A DNA stretch of 64,000 nucleotides from Bradyrhizobium sp. CCGB12 (GTDB taxonomy: Bacteria > Pseudomonadota > Alphaproteobacteria > Rhizobiales > Xanthobacteraceae): NCBI RefSeq assembly GCF_024199845.1, contig NZ_JANADO010000001.1, positions 1 through 64,000 on the forward strand, in the 5' to 3' direction. Both the position numbers and the translations under genes were made by a program. The notes beneath the pieces were generated by a model. That model had not been told where the DNA came from. It did not search any database and was given only the letters and a program-made list of their open reading frames with translations. This document shows, piece after piece, positions 1 to 9,143 of this stretch. Each line of letters begins with the position of its first letter. The first letter of the stretch is position 1.

Positions 1-105
1 GTCCCGCTCTATGCCCGCGATCCCATCAGCTTCACGCCGTCGTTCAAGGGTGTTCCGATCCGTCTGGTGCGCTCGGACACCTCCGGCGCCGCAACGGACC
101 AATAG
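1..105 (+). CDS. C-terminal fragment of unknown protein
   Basis: The first 105 bases are open in frame 1 and end in TAG, giving the last 34 residues of a protein whose start lies upstream of the window. The tail is soluble and contains no motif I recognise. It converges on the sensor kinase gene that ends at 141. I assign no function; the coding call rests on the open frame reaching the window edge. Confidence 0.45.
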   Translation, partial: VPLYARDPISFTPSFKGVPIRLVRSDTSGAATDQ

Positions 106-140
106 ACGGAAGGGCTTCGATCCGCGCCTTTCCGGCCGGA

Positions 141-2114
141 TCAAGTCGAATGCGTCGAGCCGGAAATCGGCAGCGTAAACCAGAACCGCGCGCCTCCAAC
201 AGCGCCCTTGCCCTCGGCATTGATCCGGCCGCCATGCGTTTCGACGATGGACCGGCAAATCGGCAGTCCCATGCCCAGGCCGCTCTCCTTGGTCGTGAAG
301 AAGCTTTCGAAGAGCCGACCGACATGTTCGGGGTCGATGCCCGGGCCATTGTCCTCCACGGAGCAGCATAGCGTGCTCGCATCCGGCGAGACCGTGGTGA
401 TGACGATCCTGCGGTTTTCGCTGCCCGCCTGGGTCATTGCCTGCGCAGCGTTGATCGCCAGATTGACGATCACCTGCTGGAGCTGGGTGCGGTCGCCGCG
501 CACCCATGGCGCTGCCGGATCGGGACGGTGCTGGATCGCGACGTCGCGAGACTCCATTTCATGTCGAAGAAACAGCACGGCTTCCCGAACGACGTCGTCG
601 AGCGACAGCAGGATCCGCTCCGGCCCCTTCCGGGTTGCCATCCCGTGAACGCGCGCGACGATGCTTGCGGCGCGTTTGGCATCCGTAGCCGTATTTTCGA
701 TCACCTTGCGCACCTCGGCCATGTCGGGATTGGGCCTGTTCAGCCAGCGCAGGCCGGCTGCGGCATTGGTTGTGATGGCGGCCAGCGGCTGGTTGACCTC
801 ATGGGCGATCGAGGCGGTGAGCTCGCCGAGCATCGAGATCCGCGCGGCATGCGCGAACTCCGCCTGCACCTGCCGAAGCCTCTCCTGGGCGCGAACACGT
901 TGGGAAATGTCGATCGTGCCGACGAGGCTCAGCTCGAGATCATTGACCGGACCGACGCGCGCCGTCGTAAAGAGAACATCGAGGACACGGTTGTCCCAGG
1001 TCACCATCCTGGTCTCTTCCTCGAAGCTCGCCTCGCCGCGAAAGCGGGATTCCATGGCGCGCCGGAAAGTATCCGGCCGCTCCCTCCAGGTGTCGGCCAT
1101 GGAACGTCCGGCATAGTCGCCGCCGAACATCTGGATAGCCCGTTCGTTGGCCTCTTGAAACGAGAGCGCCTCCATGCAGGTCTGGAGGAAATCGGGATGG
1201 CTGTCGAAATAGCTGCCGAGATCCTCGACCCCTTCTGCGCGCAACCTCCCGAACAGCACCACCAGCTTGCTGGCGTCGAGCTGCCGGAGCGCGATCGGCA
1301 TTCGGCTGAACAGCTGGCGATAACGCTGTTCGCTCCGCTCCAGTTCGGTCGTGGCCTTCTTCTGCCCGGTGATGTCCATCACCGCACCGACGTACTCGAA
1401 CTGCCCGCGTTTGTTGGCCATTCCGTGGGCGATCACGCGGATGTACCTGACCGAGCCATCGTCCAGCAAAAGCCGGTGCTCCAGGGAAAGATCCTCCCTG
1501 TCCTGCGCGGCGCGCTGGACGGCTTCACGGACGGTGTTGAGATCGTCGGGATGCGTGCGCTTCAGGACGAGTTCGAGCGACGGCGGCAGCTTCGGATCGA
1601 GATCGAAGATCCTGAAGGTCTCATCGGACCAGAACAGCTCCCTGCTAGCAATGTTCCAGCCGAAGCTGCCGGTATGGCTGAGCTTCTGGGCTTCGGCGAG
1701 ATAGGCGGCCTGACGTCGTCGCAACGCGTCTTCTCGCCCGAGCCGATGCAACAAGGTCACGATCACCAGCGAGGTGACGAGAAAGGCGGTCAGGGCGGCG
1801 ACGTCCTGTAGCGCGCTCACCGCAAAGGAATGCACGGGGGCGACAAACAGGTAGATCAGCCAGCCGACCGCGACGGTCGAAAAGATCACTGACGACACGA
1901 TGCTGCCGAGCAGCGACACCAGGACAATGGCGACCAGAAGGGCGAAAGCGCTGGTGGCGAAGTTGAACCCAAGCAGGAAGCAGGTGATCGACAACCCGCT
2001 CAATGCGACGCTTCCCAGCACCCAAAACGCGGCATTGCCGAGGACGCCACGGCGTCCGGCCGAGCCATCGAGCTGTTCGGCCGGCGCAGCCAATTTCCGA
2101 TCCTCCACCGTCAT
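141..2114 (-). CDS. Membrane-bound PAS sensor histidine kinase
   Basis: This 657-residue protein has an N-terminal membrane region (about residues 30-125, several helices, like the DUF4118/KdpD-type membrane domain). It is followed by a PAS domain (about 140-250), a second divergent PAS-like region (about 265-405), a HisKA domain with the phospho-acceptor His438 in an H-box of the HEVNQPLAAI class, and a HATPase domain (about 530-655) with N, G1 and G2 boxes (VEDNGPGI, GLGMGL). It should autophosphorylate and pass phosphate to a response regulator. No regulator lies beside it, so it is an orphan here. Its kinase half strongly resembles the kinase at 16482-18392, so the regulators at 15333-16485 are possible partners. 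The signal is unknown. Confidence 0.9.
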   Translation of the reverse strand: MTVEDRKLAAPAEQLDGSAGRRGVLGNAAFWVLGSVALSGLSITCFLLGFNFATSAFALLVAIVLVSLLGSIVSSVIFSTVAVGWLIYLFVAPVHSFAVSALQDVAALTAFLVTSLVIVTLLHRLGREDALRRRQAAYLAEAQKLSHTGSFGWNIASRELFWSDETFRIFDLDPKLPPSLELVLKRTHPDDLNTVREAVQRAAQDREDLSLEHRLLLDDGSVRYIRVIAHGMANKRGQFEYVGAVMDITGQKKATTELERSEQRYRQLFSRMPIALRQLDASKLVVLFGRLRAEGVEDLGSYFDSHPDFLQTCMEALSFQEANERAIQMFGGDYAGRSMADTWRERPDTFRRAMESRFRGEASFEEETRMVTWDNRVLDVLFTTARVGPVNDLELSLVGTIDISQRVRAQERLRQVQAEFAHAARISMLGELTASIAHEVNQPLAAITTNAAAGLRWLNRPNPDMAEVRKVIENTATDAKRAASIVARVHGMATRKGPERILLSLDDVVREAVLFLRHEMESRDVAIQHRPDPAAPWVRGDRTQLQQVIVNLAINAAQAMTQAGSENRRIVITTVSPDASTLCCSVEDNGPGIDPEHVGRLFESFFTTKESGLGMGLPICRSIVETHGGRINAEGKGAVGGARFWFTLPISGSTHST

Positions 2115-2512
2115 GTCGCAAATCGCGGTCGGTCGGACCAGGCCGGCAGATCGAAGAAATCCAAGAGATAGTCGCCGAGCATGAGACCAATTCCCGAGCC
2201 GGGGCGCTCGGAGCGTTGAATGAGATGGACGTTGCTATCGCGCCGCGGAAAATCAGTCTTTTCCCTTCTCGCAAGCTTTTTGCCAAAACGCACGTTGTGA
2301 CAATGTGAGCTTCAGGACATATCGCCGCAGCCTCAAGCCATCGCTGGTGTCGGGGTGTCACTGTCACCAGCTTCTCCGCCGTCATTCCGAAGGTCACCCG
2401 GAGCGCGGGTATTTCCAGAACGCACGTCCCGCTCCCGGGCTGCACGAACAGGTCAAGCATTCGCACCGGAGCTGCGCCCCTCGCTGCGCGGGCCTCAGTG
2501 CTCAATCCTTCG
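2115..2512. other. Gene-free stretch upstream of the kinase
   Basis: About 400 bases lie between the 3' end of the small secreted protein gene and the start of the kinase gene, both on the minus strand. I see no convincing coding frame; the short frames here have no ribosome binding site or recognisable product. The part nearest 2115 should hold the kinase promoter, but no clear -35/-10 pair stands out. Confidence 0.4.
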
Positions 2513-2854
2513 CTACCTCAGAATGGCCCGTGCTTGGGCCAGTTCCCGGCGGCACGTGGTCATGTCACCGATGTGATCGGCAGCGCGAGCACGATCAAGC
2601 GAATCCAACGCCTTCGTGAAATCGATGCCCTCGCGACCCTCGGTCTTGGCGAGTGAGCGAGGCGTCGGTTGATAATTGCGCAGTGCGTTGAGGCTCTCCG
2701 GCTTCCAGCCGTGCGAGCCGGCGTCCTTTTCTATGGCCTGATCCAGCTGCACTTGTGTGCGATCGATCTCATCCGCGCAGGTGCCTGCACGGGCCGGTGA
2801 TGCTGCGCACAGAAGGATGAGGAGCGCAATTTGGCATTTTGCGGTGGCGGTCAT
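2513..2854 (-). CDS. Small secreted hypothetical protein
   Basis: This is a 113-residue protein. I chose the ATG at 2854 because an AGGA ribosome binding site sits about 8 bases before it and because it starts a clean signal peptide (a hydrophobic run followed by SPARA-G, cleavage near residue 23). Starts further upstream would bury the signal. The mature part is charged and helical, with two cysteines (near residue 26 and near the C-terminus) that could form a disulfide. The family is unknown to me, although similar small periplasmic proteins are common in Bradyrhizobium. It is divergent from the hydrolase gene at 3037, so the two probably share a promoter region at 2855-3036. Confidence 0.65.
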   Translation of the reverse strand: MTATAKCQIALLILLCAASPARAGTCADEIDRTQVQLDQAIEKDAGSHGWKPESLNALRNYQPTPRSLAKTEGREGIDFTKALDSLDRARAADHIGDMTTCRRELAQARAILR

Positions 2855-3036
2855 TGATTTGATCCTGTGCATGCGGGATGCGCGCATAGCTAAGTCGAGT
2901 TCTGGGAAAGCACGAGTGGCCGTTGCCGCGATTAGCGTGTCCCGGCGTGCGAAGTGGCAAGGATAGTTGTTTGCGGAAATACGCCTGACGGGTCTCGACC
3001 TAGTGTCGCGCCATTCCAACCCGGAGTGATCCCGAC

Positions 3037-3822
3037 ATGAAATCTCGCAACGCCTGCCTTGCCTTTGCCGCCGCCGTTTCGCTATTCGCGACCCTCGACG
3101 CGGCGCATGCGGAGCCCCTGAAGAACATCGTCCTGGTCCACGGCGCCTGGGTGGATGCATCCGGCTGGAAGCCGGTTTACGAGATCCTGACCAAGGAAGG
3201 TTTCCATGTCACCATGGTCCAGGAGCCGGAAACGTCGTTCGCCGATGACGTCACGGCAGCGAAACGGATCCTCGATCTCCAGAACGGCCCGACGCTTCTC
3301 GTCGGCCACTCCTATGGCGGCTCGATCATCACCGAGGCGGGCGTTCATCCCAGCGTCGTTGGCCTCGTCTACGTCGCCGCGCACGCGCCCGACATCGGCG
3401 AGGACGAATCGGCACTGGGCAAGAAGACACCGAGCGTGCTTGGAAAGACCGAAGGCGTCATCAAGGTCACGCCCGACAAGTTCACCTATCTCGATCCTGT
3501 GCAATTCCCGAAACTGTTCGCGCCCGATCTGCCGCGTGAGCGCGCCGAGTTCGTCGCACGCTCCCAGGTCCCGGCCGCGGTACAGGTGTTCAGCACGCCG
3601 CTGACGGCGGCGGCGTGGAAGACCAAGCCGAGCTGGGGCATCGTTGCCGGCGGCGATCAGATCATCAATCCTGACCTGGAACGCTGGTACTACGAGCGTG
3701 CCAAGAGCCACACCACGGTGATCCCGGGCGCGAGCCACTCGGTCTACGAATCGCATCCGAAGGAAGTGGCGGCTGTCATCACCCGGGCCGCACGCAGCAT
3801 CGATCAACAGGCCGCCCGCTGA
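3037..3822 (+). CDS. Secreted alpha/beta hydrolase
   Basis: This 261-residue protein starts with a signal peptide (residues 1-25, ending AHA-E), so it should act in the periplasm. The fold is an alpha/beta hydrolase: the oxyanion HG motif is at 35-36, the nucleophile elbow GHSYGG is at 90-95 with Ser92, and the likely acid and base are Asp207 and His234. Its closest look is to the AB_hydrolase_6 group of esterase-like proteins, and the substrate cannot be told from sequence. It precedes the malonate decarboxylase operon by 95 bases on the same strand, but the hairpins between them suggest a separate transcript. Confidence 0.88.
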   Translation: MKSRNACLAFAAAVSLFATLDAAHAEPLKNIVLVHGAWVDASGWKPVYEILTKEGFHVTMVQEPETSFADDVTAAKRILDLQNGPTLLVGHSYGGSIITEAGVHPSVVGLVYVAAHAPDIGEDESALGKKTPSVLGKTEGVIKVTPDKFTYLDPVQFPKLFAPDLPRERAEFVARSQVPAAVQVFSTPLTAAAWKTKPSWGIVAGGDQIINPDLERWYYERAKSHTTVIPGASHSVYESHPKEVAAVITRAARSIDQQAAR

Positions 3823-3849
3823 CGACGCTTTTTGCCGGTCCTGACGTAC

Positions 3850-3896
3850 GGCCGGCGGAAGGAGGGACGGCGGGAGAGACAGCACTCCCGCCGGCC
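3850..3896 (+). promoter_or_regulatory. Two mutually exclusive hairpins before mdcA
   Basis: The right arm at 3885-3896 can pair in two ways. CGGCGGGAG at 3868-3876 pairs with CTCCCGCCG at 3885-3893 (8-base loop). Alternatively GGCCGGCGG at 3850-3858 pairs with CCGCCGGCC at 3888-3896. Both stems are perfect 9-bp helices. There is no T-run, so a simple rho-independent terminator is not shown. It could stop the hydrolase transcript or act as a leader switch for mdcA, whose ATG is 22 bases downstream. Confidence 0.4.
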
Positions 3897-3917
3897 TGAC
3901 TGCATCGGGAGTGTTTC

Positions 3918-5639
3918 ATGAATCTGATCGAGACGACCAGCAACCGTCGCGGACTGGACCGTGACGGTGAGGCGCGCCGAGGAGCCAAGGTCATGACGAG
4001 CTGGCAAAACAACCGCGCCGCGCGTGATGCCCGCATCGCCGCAGGCGCAGGACTCGCTCGTGGCAAGATCGTGGACGCCCGCGACGCTACGCGTTTGCTG
4101 GAGGCCGTGATACGGCCCGGCGACCGGGTCTGCCTGGAAGGCGACAACCAGAAGCAGGCCGATCTGCTCAGCCGCGCGCTCCTCGCCGTCGATCTCTCTA
4201 GGGTCAACGATCTGCACATGGTGCAGTCGGGCGTCGTGCTCCCAGAGCATCTGGACCTGTTCGACCGCGGGGTCGCGAAGAAGCTCGACTATGCCTATTC
4301 CGGGCCGCAATCGGCCCGCATCGCGCGCATGCTGTTCGGTGGCAAGATCGAGCTGGGCGCGGTTCACACCTATCTCGAGCTGTTCGCCCGCTATTTCATC
4401 GACCTGACGCCGCACGTCGCGCTGATCGCCGCCGTCAGCGCCGATCGCGACGGAAACCTCTACACCGGTCCGAACACCGAGGATACGCCGACCGTGGTGG
4501 AGGCGACGGCGTTCAAGGACGGTGTCGTGATCGCCCAGGTCAACGAGATCGTCGAGCAGGTTCCCCGGGTCGACATCCCCGCGGACCGCGTCCATTTCAT
4601 CGTCAAGTCGGACAGGCCGTTCTTTGTCGAGCCGCTGTTCACGCGTGATCCGGCCGCGATCACCGAGGGACAGATCCTGACCGCGATGCTCGCCATCAAG
4701 GGTGTCTATGCGCCCTATGGCGTGCAGCGGCTCAATCACGGCATCGGCTTCAGCACGGCCGCGATCGAACTCCTGCTGCCGACTTTCGGCGAGCGGCTCG
4801 GGCTCAAGGGCAGGATCGCGACCCATTTCGCACTGAACCCGCATCCCGCGCTCATTCCTGCGATCGAGTCAGGCTGGGTCCGGCAGATTCACTCGTTCGG
4901 CTCGGAGGTCGGCATGGATGACTACATCCGCGCCCGATCCGACGTCTACTTCACCGGTCCTGATGGTTCACTGCGCTCCAACCGCGCTTTCTGCCAGACC
5001 GCCGGGCTCTATGCCTGCGACATGTTTATCGGCTCGACCCTACAGCTCGATCTCGAGGGAAACTCGTCGACCGTCACCACCTCGCGCATCGCCGGGTTCG
5101 GCGGGGCCCCGAACATGGGTGCGGATGCGCGCGGGCGGCGTCACCCGAGCGCGCCCTGGCTGAAGGCCGGCGCGGAGGCCGATCCCGACGGCTCGGCCCT
5201 GATGCGCCGCGGCCGCAAGCTGGTGGTGCAGATCGGTGAGACCTTTGGCGACAAGAACGTGCCGCTGTTCGTCGAGAAACTCGATGCGATCGAGCTCGCG
5301 GAGAAGCTGAAGCTCGAGCTCGCGCCCGTCATGATCTATGGCGACGACGTCACGCATATCGTGACAGAGGAAGGCGTGGCCAACCTCCTGCTCTGCCGCA
5401 CCGCGCAGGAGCGCGAGCAGGCGATCCGCGGGGTCGCCGGCTACACCGACGTCGGCCGAAGGCGAGATCGCGCCATGGTCGCGCGCCTGCGCGAGCGTGG
5501 CGTGATCCGACGGCCCGAAGATCTCGGCATCAATCCGCTCGACGCCGATCGCAGCCTGCTGGCGGCACGCTCGATCAAGGATCTCGTACGCTGGTCGGGC
5601 GGGCTCTACGCGCCGCCGTCGAAATTCAGGAACTGGTGA
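3918..5639 (+). CDS. mdcA: Malonate decarboxylase alpha subunit
   Basis: MdcA is the acetyl-[ACP]:malonate ACP-transferase subunit of the biotin-independent malonate decarboxylase; it swaps malonate for acetate on the carrier protein. The 573-residue product matches the usual length of about 550 and is recognisable over its whole length as a CoA-transferase-type protein (for example the GDNQKQADLL segment near the N-terminus and the GGAPNMGADARGRRHPS stretch). The ATG at 3918 has a GGGAG site 7 bases upstream; an internal ATG 25 codons later is possible, since the first 25 residues look like an added extension. It is the first gene of an operon ending with mdcH. Confidence 0.95.
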   Translation: MNLIETTSNRRGLDRDGEARRGAKVMTSWQNNRAARDARIAAGAGLARGKIVDARDATRLLEAVIRPGDRVCLEGDNQKQADLLSRALLAVDLSRVNDLHMVQSGVVLPEHLDLFDRGVAKKLDYAYSGPQSARIARMLFGGKIELGAVHTYLELFARYFIDLTPHVALIAAVSADRDGNLYTGPNTEDTPTVVEATAFKDGVVIAQVNEIVEQVPRVDIPADRVHFIVKSDRPFFVEPLFTRDPAAITEGQILTAMLAIKGVYAPYGVQRLNHGIGFSTAAIELLLPTFGERLGLKGRIATHFALNPHPALIPAIESGWVRQIHSFGSEVGMDDYIRARSDVYFTGPDGSLRSNRAFCQTAGLYACDMFIGSTLQLDLEGNSSTVTTSRIAGFGGAPNMGADARGRRHPSAPWLKAGAEADPDGSALMRRGRKLVVQIGETFGDKNVPLFVEKLDAIELAEKLKLELAPVMIYGDDVTHIVTEEGVANLLLCRTAQEREQAIRGVAGYTDVGRRRDRAMVARLRERGVIRRPEDLGINPLDADRSLLAARSIKDLVRWSGGLYAPPSKFRNW

Positions 5640-5648
5640 GGACGGATC

Positions 5649-5966
5649 ATGGAAGATCTCAGCTTTCAACACCGGGTTCGCGCACGCGCGGATGGCACCA
5701 GGCGGAGCGCGATCGTCGGCGTGGTTGCCTCGGGCAATCTGGAAGTTCTGGTGGAGCGCGTATTGCCGGATGCGCAATGCGCGGTCGAGATCAGGACCGC
5801 GGCGGTGGGTTTTGGCGAGGTCTGGAACGCCGTGGTCGATGACTTCGTCGAGCGCTTTTCACCGGGCGGACTGAAGTTCTCCATCAATGATGGCGGCGCG
5901 CGTCCCGACACGGTGTCGCTTCGGCTGGCGCAGGCGGTGCGCTCGATCGCGGAGAACGGCCAATGA
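5649..5966 (+). CDS. mdcC: Malonate decarboxylase acyl carrier protein (delta)
   Basis: This 105-residue protein is the acyl carrier subunit. In the family a conserved serine carries 2'-(5''-triphosphoribosyl)-3'-dephospho-CoA; the matching site here is Ser28 in the VASGNLEVL context. The C-terminal half (an EIRTAAVGFGEVW segment, then an NDGGA...LRLAQA segment) is typical of MdcC. It holds the acetyl/malonyl group while MdcA transfers and MdcDE decarboxylates. It starts 9 bases after mdcA and its stop overlaps the mdcD start (ATGA), which points to coupled translation. Confidence 0.93.
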   Translation: MEDLSFQHRVRARADGTRRSAIVGVVASGNLEVLVERVLPDAQCAVEIRTAAVGFGEVWNAVVDDFVERFSPGGLKFSINDGGARPDTVSLRLAQAVRSIAENGQ

Positions 5967-6901
5967 CCGCCCCGCTCAAGGACATCGCCCCCGCCGAACG
6001 GGCCCGCAGCACCAGCTTCAACGAGGCGTCGGCGCGCAGGCGGCTCGAGCTGCTGCTGGATGCCGGCAGCTTCGCCGAGTTCATCGGGCCGGAACAGCGC
6101 GAGGTCAGTCCACATCTGAAGATATTCGATCTGCCCGAGCAGTTCGACGACGGCATCGTCGTTGGTCATGGCCGTCTCGATGGCGCGCCGGTGTTTGTCG
6201 CCGCGCAGGAAGGGCGCTTCATGGGCGGTGCCTTCGGCGAGGTGCACGGCGCCAAGCTGACGGGGTTGCTCCGCGCTGCGCGTGAGATCGGCACGATCCC
6301 CGTCCTGATCCTGTTCGACACTGGCGGCGTCCGGCTGCAGGAAGCCAATGCAGGCGAGCTCGCCATCGCCGAGATCATGCGAGCAGTGATGGAGGCGCGA
6401 AGCGGCGGCGTGAAAGTCATCGGCCTGATCGGTGGGCGCTCCGGCTGCTATGGCGGCGGTGGCCTGATTGCGGGCTGCTGCTCCGCGCTCGCCGTGTCGG
6501 AGCCGGGGCGCATCGCGGTCTCGGGCCCTGAGGTGATCGAGACCAATCGCGGCGTCGAGGAATTCGACGCGCGCGACCGGGCGCTGGTCTGGCGCACGAT
6601 GGGCGGCAAGCACCGGCGGCTGCTCGGTGCGGCCGACGTCTTCGTCGACGACACGGTGCAGGATTTTCGCGAGGCCGCGCTCGAGCTGATCGGCTCGATC
6701 GGCGCCTTCGATCTCGATCGGCTGAAGGCCGAGCAGGCGCGTCTGACTGACAGGCTGCGCCGCTTCGGTGCTTGCGAAGACGCGATCGACATCTGGACCG
6801 CCGAAGGTATTGCGCATGCGGACACGGTGCCGGAATTGCCGGCCGACCAGTTCATTGCGCTCGTCAACAGGATCGGGAGGAACAGCCATGACGCTCGATG
6901 A
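5963..6901 (+). CDS. mdcD: Malonate decarboxylase beta subunit
   Basis: This 312-residue protein is of the carboxyltransferase/crotonase fold. With MdcE it decarboxylates malonyl-S-ACP to acetyl-S-ACP. Recognisable features are the FNEASARRRLELLLDAGSF N-terminal segment and the DTGGVRLQEANAGE segment in the middle, both typical of the family. Length fits the family (about 280-310). It overlaps mdcC by 4 bases and mdcE by 14 bases, so the subunit genes are translationally coupled. Confidence 0.93.
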   Translation: MTAPLKDIAPAERARSTSFNEASARRRLELLLDAGSFAEFIGPEQREVSPHLKIFDLPEQFDDGIVVGHGRLDGAPVFVAAQEGRFMGGAFGEVHGAKLTGLLRAAREIGTIPVLILFDTGGVRLQEANAGELAIAEIMRAVMEARSGGVKVIGLIGGRSGCYGGGGLIAGCCSALAVSEPGRIAVSGPEVIETNRGVEEFDARDRALVWRTMGGKHRRLLGAADVFVDDTVQDFREAALELIGSIGAFDLDRLKAEQARLTDRLRRFGACEDAIDIWTAEGIAHADTVPELPADQFIALVNRIGRNSHDAR

Positions 6902-7610
6902 CATTCTCGCCTCGCTGTTTCCCGACGGCCATGAGGTCAGGAACGATGGCGGCGTCATTGCCGGCTCGGCGACGCTGCGGTCCGGCGGCAGGATGCTCGT
7001 CATTGGCGTTGCGGATCGGACCGCGCTCGGCGTCGACGAGGCGATCAGGCTGTCCGGACATGTCCTTGAGTCGATCGATCGGGAAACGGGACCGATCCTG
7101 GTGCTGGTCGACAGCGACAGCCAGCGTATGAGCAAGCGTGACGAGTTGCTCGGGCTCAACGAATTCTTGGCGCATCTGGCGAAGGTGCTGATCCATGCGG
7201 ATATGAACGGCCGCCCGACCATCGGCCTTCTCTACGGCCATTCGGCGGCGGGAGCCCTGCTTGCGACGGGCCTTGCGACCCGCGTGCTGGTCGGATTGCC
7301 CGGCGCCGCCCCCGCGGTGATGGACCTGCCGTCGATGGCGAGGGTGACCAAGCTGTCGATGGAGGCCCTCGAGCAGAAGGCGAAATCGACCCCGGTCTTT
7401 GCCCCGGGTCTGTCCAATCTCGAACAGATGGGCGCCGTTCACATGATCTGGAGCGACACCGCCCCACTCGCCGGCCAGTTGGAGGCGCTGCTCGCGGCCA
7501 TGCCGGCCGTGCATGATCGGCGCGACGCGCTCGGCAAGGCGCGGAATGGCCGGCCGAAGGCCGCCGATATTGCGGAGCGCGTTCGTGACCTCGCCCTGCA
7601 AATCCGCTGA
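6888..7610 (+). CDS. mdcE: Malonate decarboxylase gamma subunit
   Basis: MdcE is the partner of MdcD in the decarboxylase core. The ATG at 6888 follows a GGGAGG site and gives 240 residues starting MTLDDILASLFPDGH. The open frame extends further upstream but only inside mdcD. The middle contains a GHSAAGALLATGLA-type segment, which forms the acyl-carrier-binding face in this family. The family is usually 230-265 residues. It overlaps mdcD (14 bases) and mdcG (26 bases). Confidence 0.9.
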   Translation: MTLDDILASLFPDGHEVRNDGGVIAGSATLRSGGRMLVIGVADRTALGVDEAIRLSGHVLESIDRETGPILVLVDSDSQRMSKRDELLGLNEFLAHLAKVLIHADMNGRPTIGLLYGHSAAGALLATGLATRVLVGLPGAAPAVMDLPSMARVTKLSMEALEQKAKSTPVFAPGLSNLEQMGAVHMIWSDTAPLAGQLEALLAAMPAVHDRRDALGKARNGRPKAADIAERVRDLALQIR

Positions 7611-8265
7611 GCGGCCGGCCGGCCGTCACGACCTCGTCTTTGTCAGCCCTGAAGGATGGCGCGCGATGCTCGCCACGCACGGCGATCTCGCCTGCGATCC
7701 CCTTGTCCTGTACTGGGCGGAACTGGGATGGCCGACGATCAGGCGTCGCGCGCTGCCATCCGAGACAGACGGTCTCGCACTGGGCCTGCCGTTGCCCCCC
7801 TCTGCCGGCAAGAAGCGGCTTTCCTTTCTCGCCGGCTTCGATGACATCGTCGCAGTTGCGAGGCCCCCGTCGCTGAAGGAAGCGCGTGCGTCCGCACCGC
7901 CGTGCTGGCGGCCGACGCTCGATCGGCTCGATGAGCTCGCGCTTCGCCATTCGGCGCACGCGCGCGTGTTTGGCAGCCTTGCATGGGAGAAGATGACCGG
8001 GCTCGGCTACGTAACCGCGAGCTCGGATATCGACCTCCTGTTCGAGACGCGCCCCGAAACCGATCTGGATCGTCTCGTCGCCGATCTGGCTGCGATCGAG
8101 ATCGAAGCACCGATGCGGCTCGATGGCGAGCTGATGCGCGCCGATGGCGCCGCGGTAAACTGGCGCGAATTCAGTGCAGGTGCGAGCGAGCTTCTGGTCA
8201 AGAGCATCGCGGGCGTGACCCTTCTGGACAGGGACCGGTTCATTTCGGGAGCGACGGGATCATGA
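7585..8265 (+). CDS. mdcG: Malonate decarboxylase holo-ACP synthase
   Basis: This is the phosphoribosyl-dephospho-CoA transferase that loads the prosthetic group onto MdcC. I chose the GTG at 7585 (226 residues), because upstream codons in the frame lie deep in mdcE and the family is about 200-220 residues. The nucleotidyltransferase motif is clear: GSLAW at 130-134 followed by Asp148 and Asp150 in SSDIDLLFE, the metal-binding aspartates. It overlaps mdcE by 26 bases and mdcB by 4 (ATGA). Confidence 0.88.
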   Translation: MTSPCKSAERPAGRHDLVFVSPEGWRAMLATHGDLACDPLVLYWAELGWPTIRRRALPSETDGLALGLPLPPSAGKKRLSFLAGFDDIVAVARPPSLKEARASAPPCWRPTLDRLDELALRHSAHARVFGSLAWEKMTGLGYVTASSDIDLLFETRPETDLDRLVADLAAIEIEAPMRLDGELMRADGAAVNWREFSAGASELLVKSIAGVTLLDRDRFISGATGS

Positions 8266-9143
8266 TCACCGCAGCTTTGCGAGGCGCTGAACCGCTCGCT
8301 CCACGCCGGGCGCGAATTGCGTCCGATGTCACCGCAATCGGCGATCTTGCCGCCGATTGTCTCGTCATGGAGCTGGAAACCTGGCCGAAGCCGGGGCTCG
8401 TGAGCCACATCGACAATGGCAGCCACGACGACATGGATGCCGATACGTTTCGCCGCAGCGCCGCGGCGATCAAGCCTTATCTTCAATGCCTTGCCGATGC
8501 GGGCGCGCGCGGTTGCGGCATGGGACGGCTGCGGATCATCGGCCTCGAAGCCGAGCGCGCCATGTTTGCAGCGACCTCGGGCGTCAACACCCATCGTGGC
8601 GCGATCTTCGGGCTCGGCCTGTTGTGCGCGGCGGCCGGTGCGAAGGCCGGCGGGCTGGTCGATCCGGCGCTGCCGCTCGGCGACGTCGTAGCGAGCCTCT
8701 GGGGCACCGGCATCCTCGACGGTCCGCTGCTGCTGCACAGCCATGGCAGCGCGGTGCGGCGCCGCTTTCGTGCGGGCGGCGCCCGTCTCGAGGCGGCGAA
8801 CGGATTTCCCAGCATCTACCGGATCGGCTTGCCCGCCTTGCGGCGGACGATATCCGCCGCGTCAGCGGATGCGGAAGCAGCTCGGGTCGAGGCGTGCTTT
8901 GCCCTGATTGCGTCCGTGGAAGACACCAACCTGCTGCATCGCGGTGGGCTCGACGGGCTTCGCTTTGCGCATCGCGCGGCGCGCCAGTTCATCGACGCCG
9001 GCGGCGTGCGAACAGAGGGCTGGCGTGCACGCGCGCGGTCGATCCATCAAGACTTCGTCGCTCGTCGTCTCAGTCCGGGTGGATCGGCCGACCTTCTTGC
9101 CATGTCGCTCTTCGTCGACGCCCATGACGCGCCGGACCGATGA
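8262..9143 (+). CDS. mdcB: Triphosphoribosyl-dephospho-CoA synthase
   Basis: MdcB/CitG-family enzyme that makes 2'-(5''-triphosphoribosyl)-3'-dephospho-CoA, the precursor used by MdcG. The ATG at 8262 overlaps the mdcG stop (ATGA) and gives 293 residues, the normal length. Family hallmarks visible are the EVxTWPKPGLVS-like start (ELETWPKPGLVSHIDNGSH), GVNTHRGAIFGLG in the middle, and VEDTNLLHRGG near the C-terminus. In Klebsiella mdcB lies right after mdcA; here it lies late, after mdcG. Confidence 0.92.
   Translation: MITAALRGAEPLAPRRARIASDVTAIGDLAADCLVMELETWPKPGLVSHIDNGSHDDMDADTFRRSAAAIKPYLQCLADAGARGCGMGRLRIIGLEAERAMFAATSGVNTHRGAIFGLGLLCAAAGAKAGGLVDPALPLGDVVASLWGTGILDGPLLLHSHGSAVRRRFRAGGARLEAANGFPSIYRIGLPALRRTISAASADAEAARVEACFALIASVEDTNLLHRGGLDGLRFAHRAARQFIDAGGVRTEGWRARARSIHQDFVARRLSPGGSADLLAMSLFVDAHDAPDR

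Noticed and set aside
5666..7222. A 518-codon minus-strand open frame
   Set aside because: It is antisense to mdcC, mdcD and mdcE, which are clearly coding on the plus strand.
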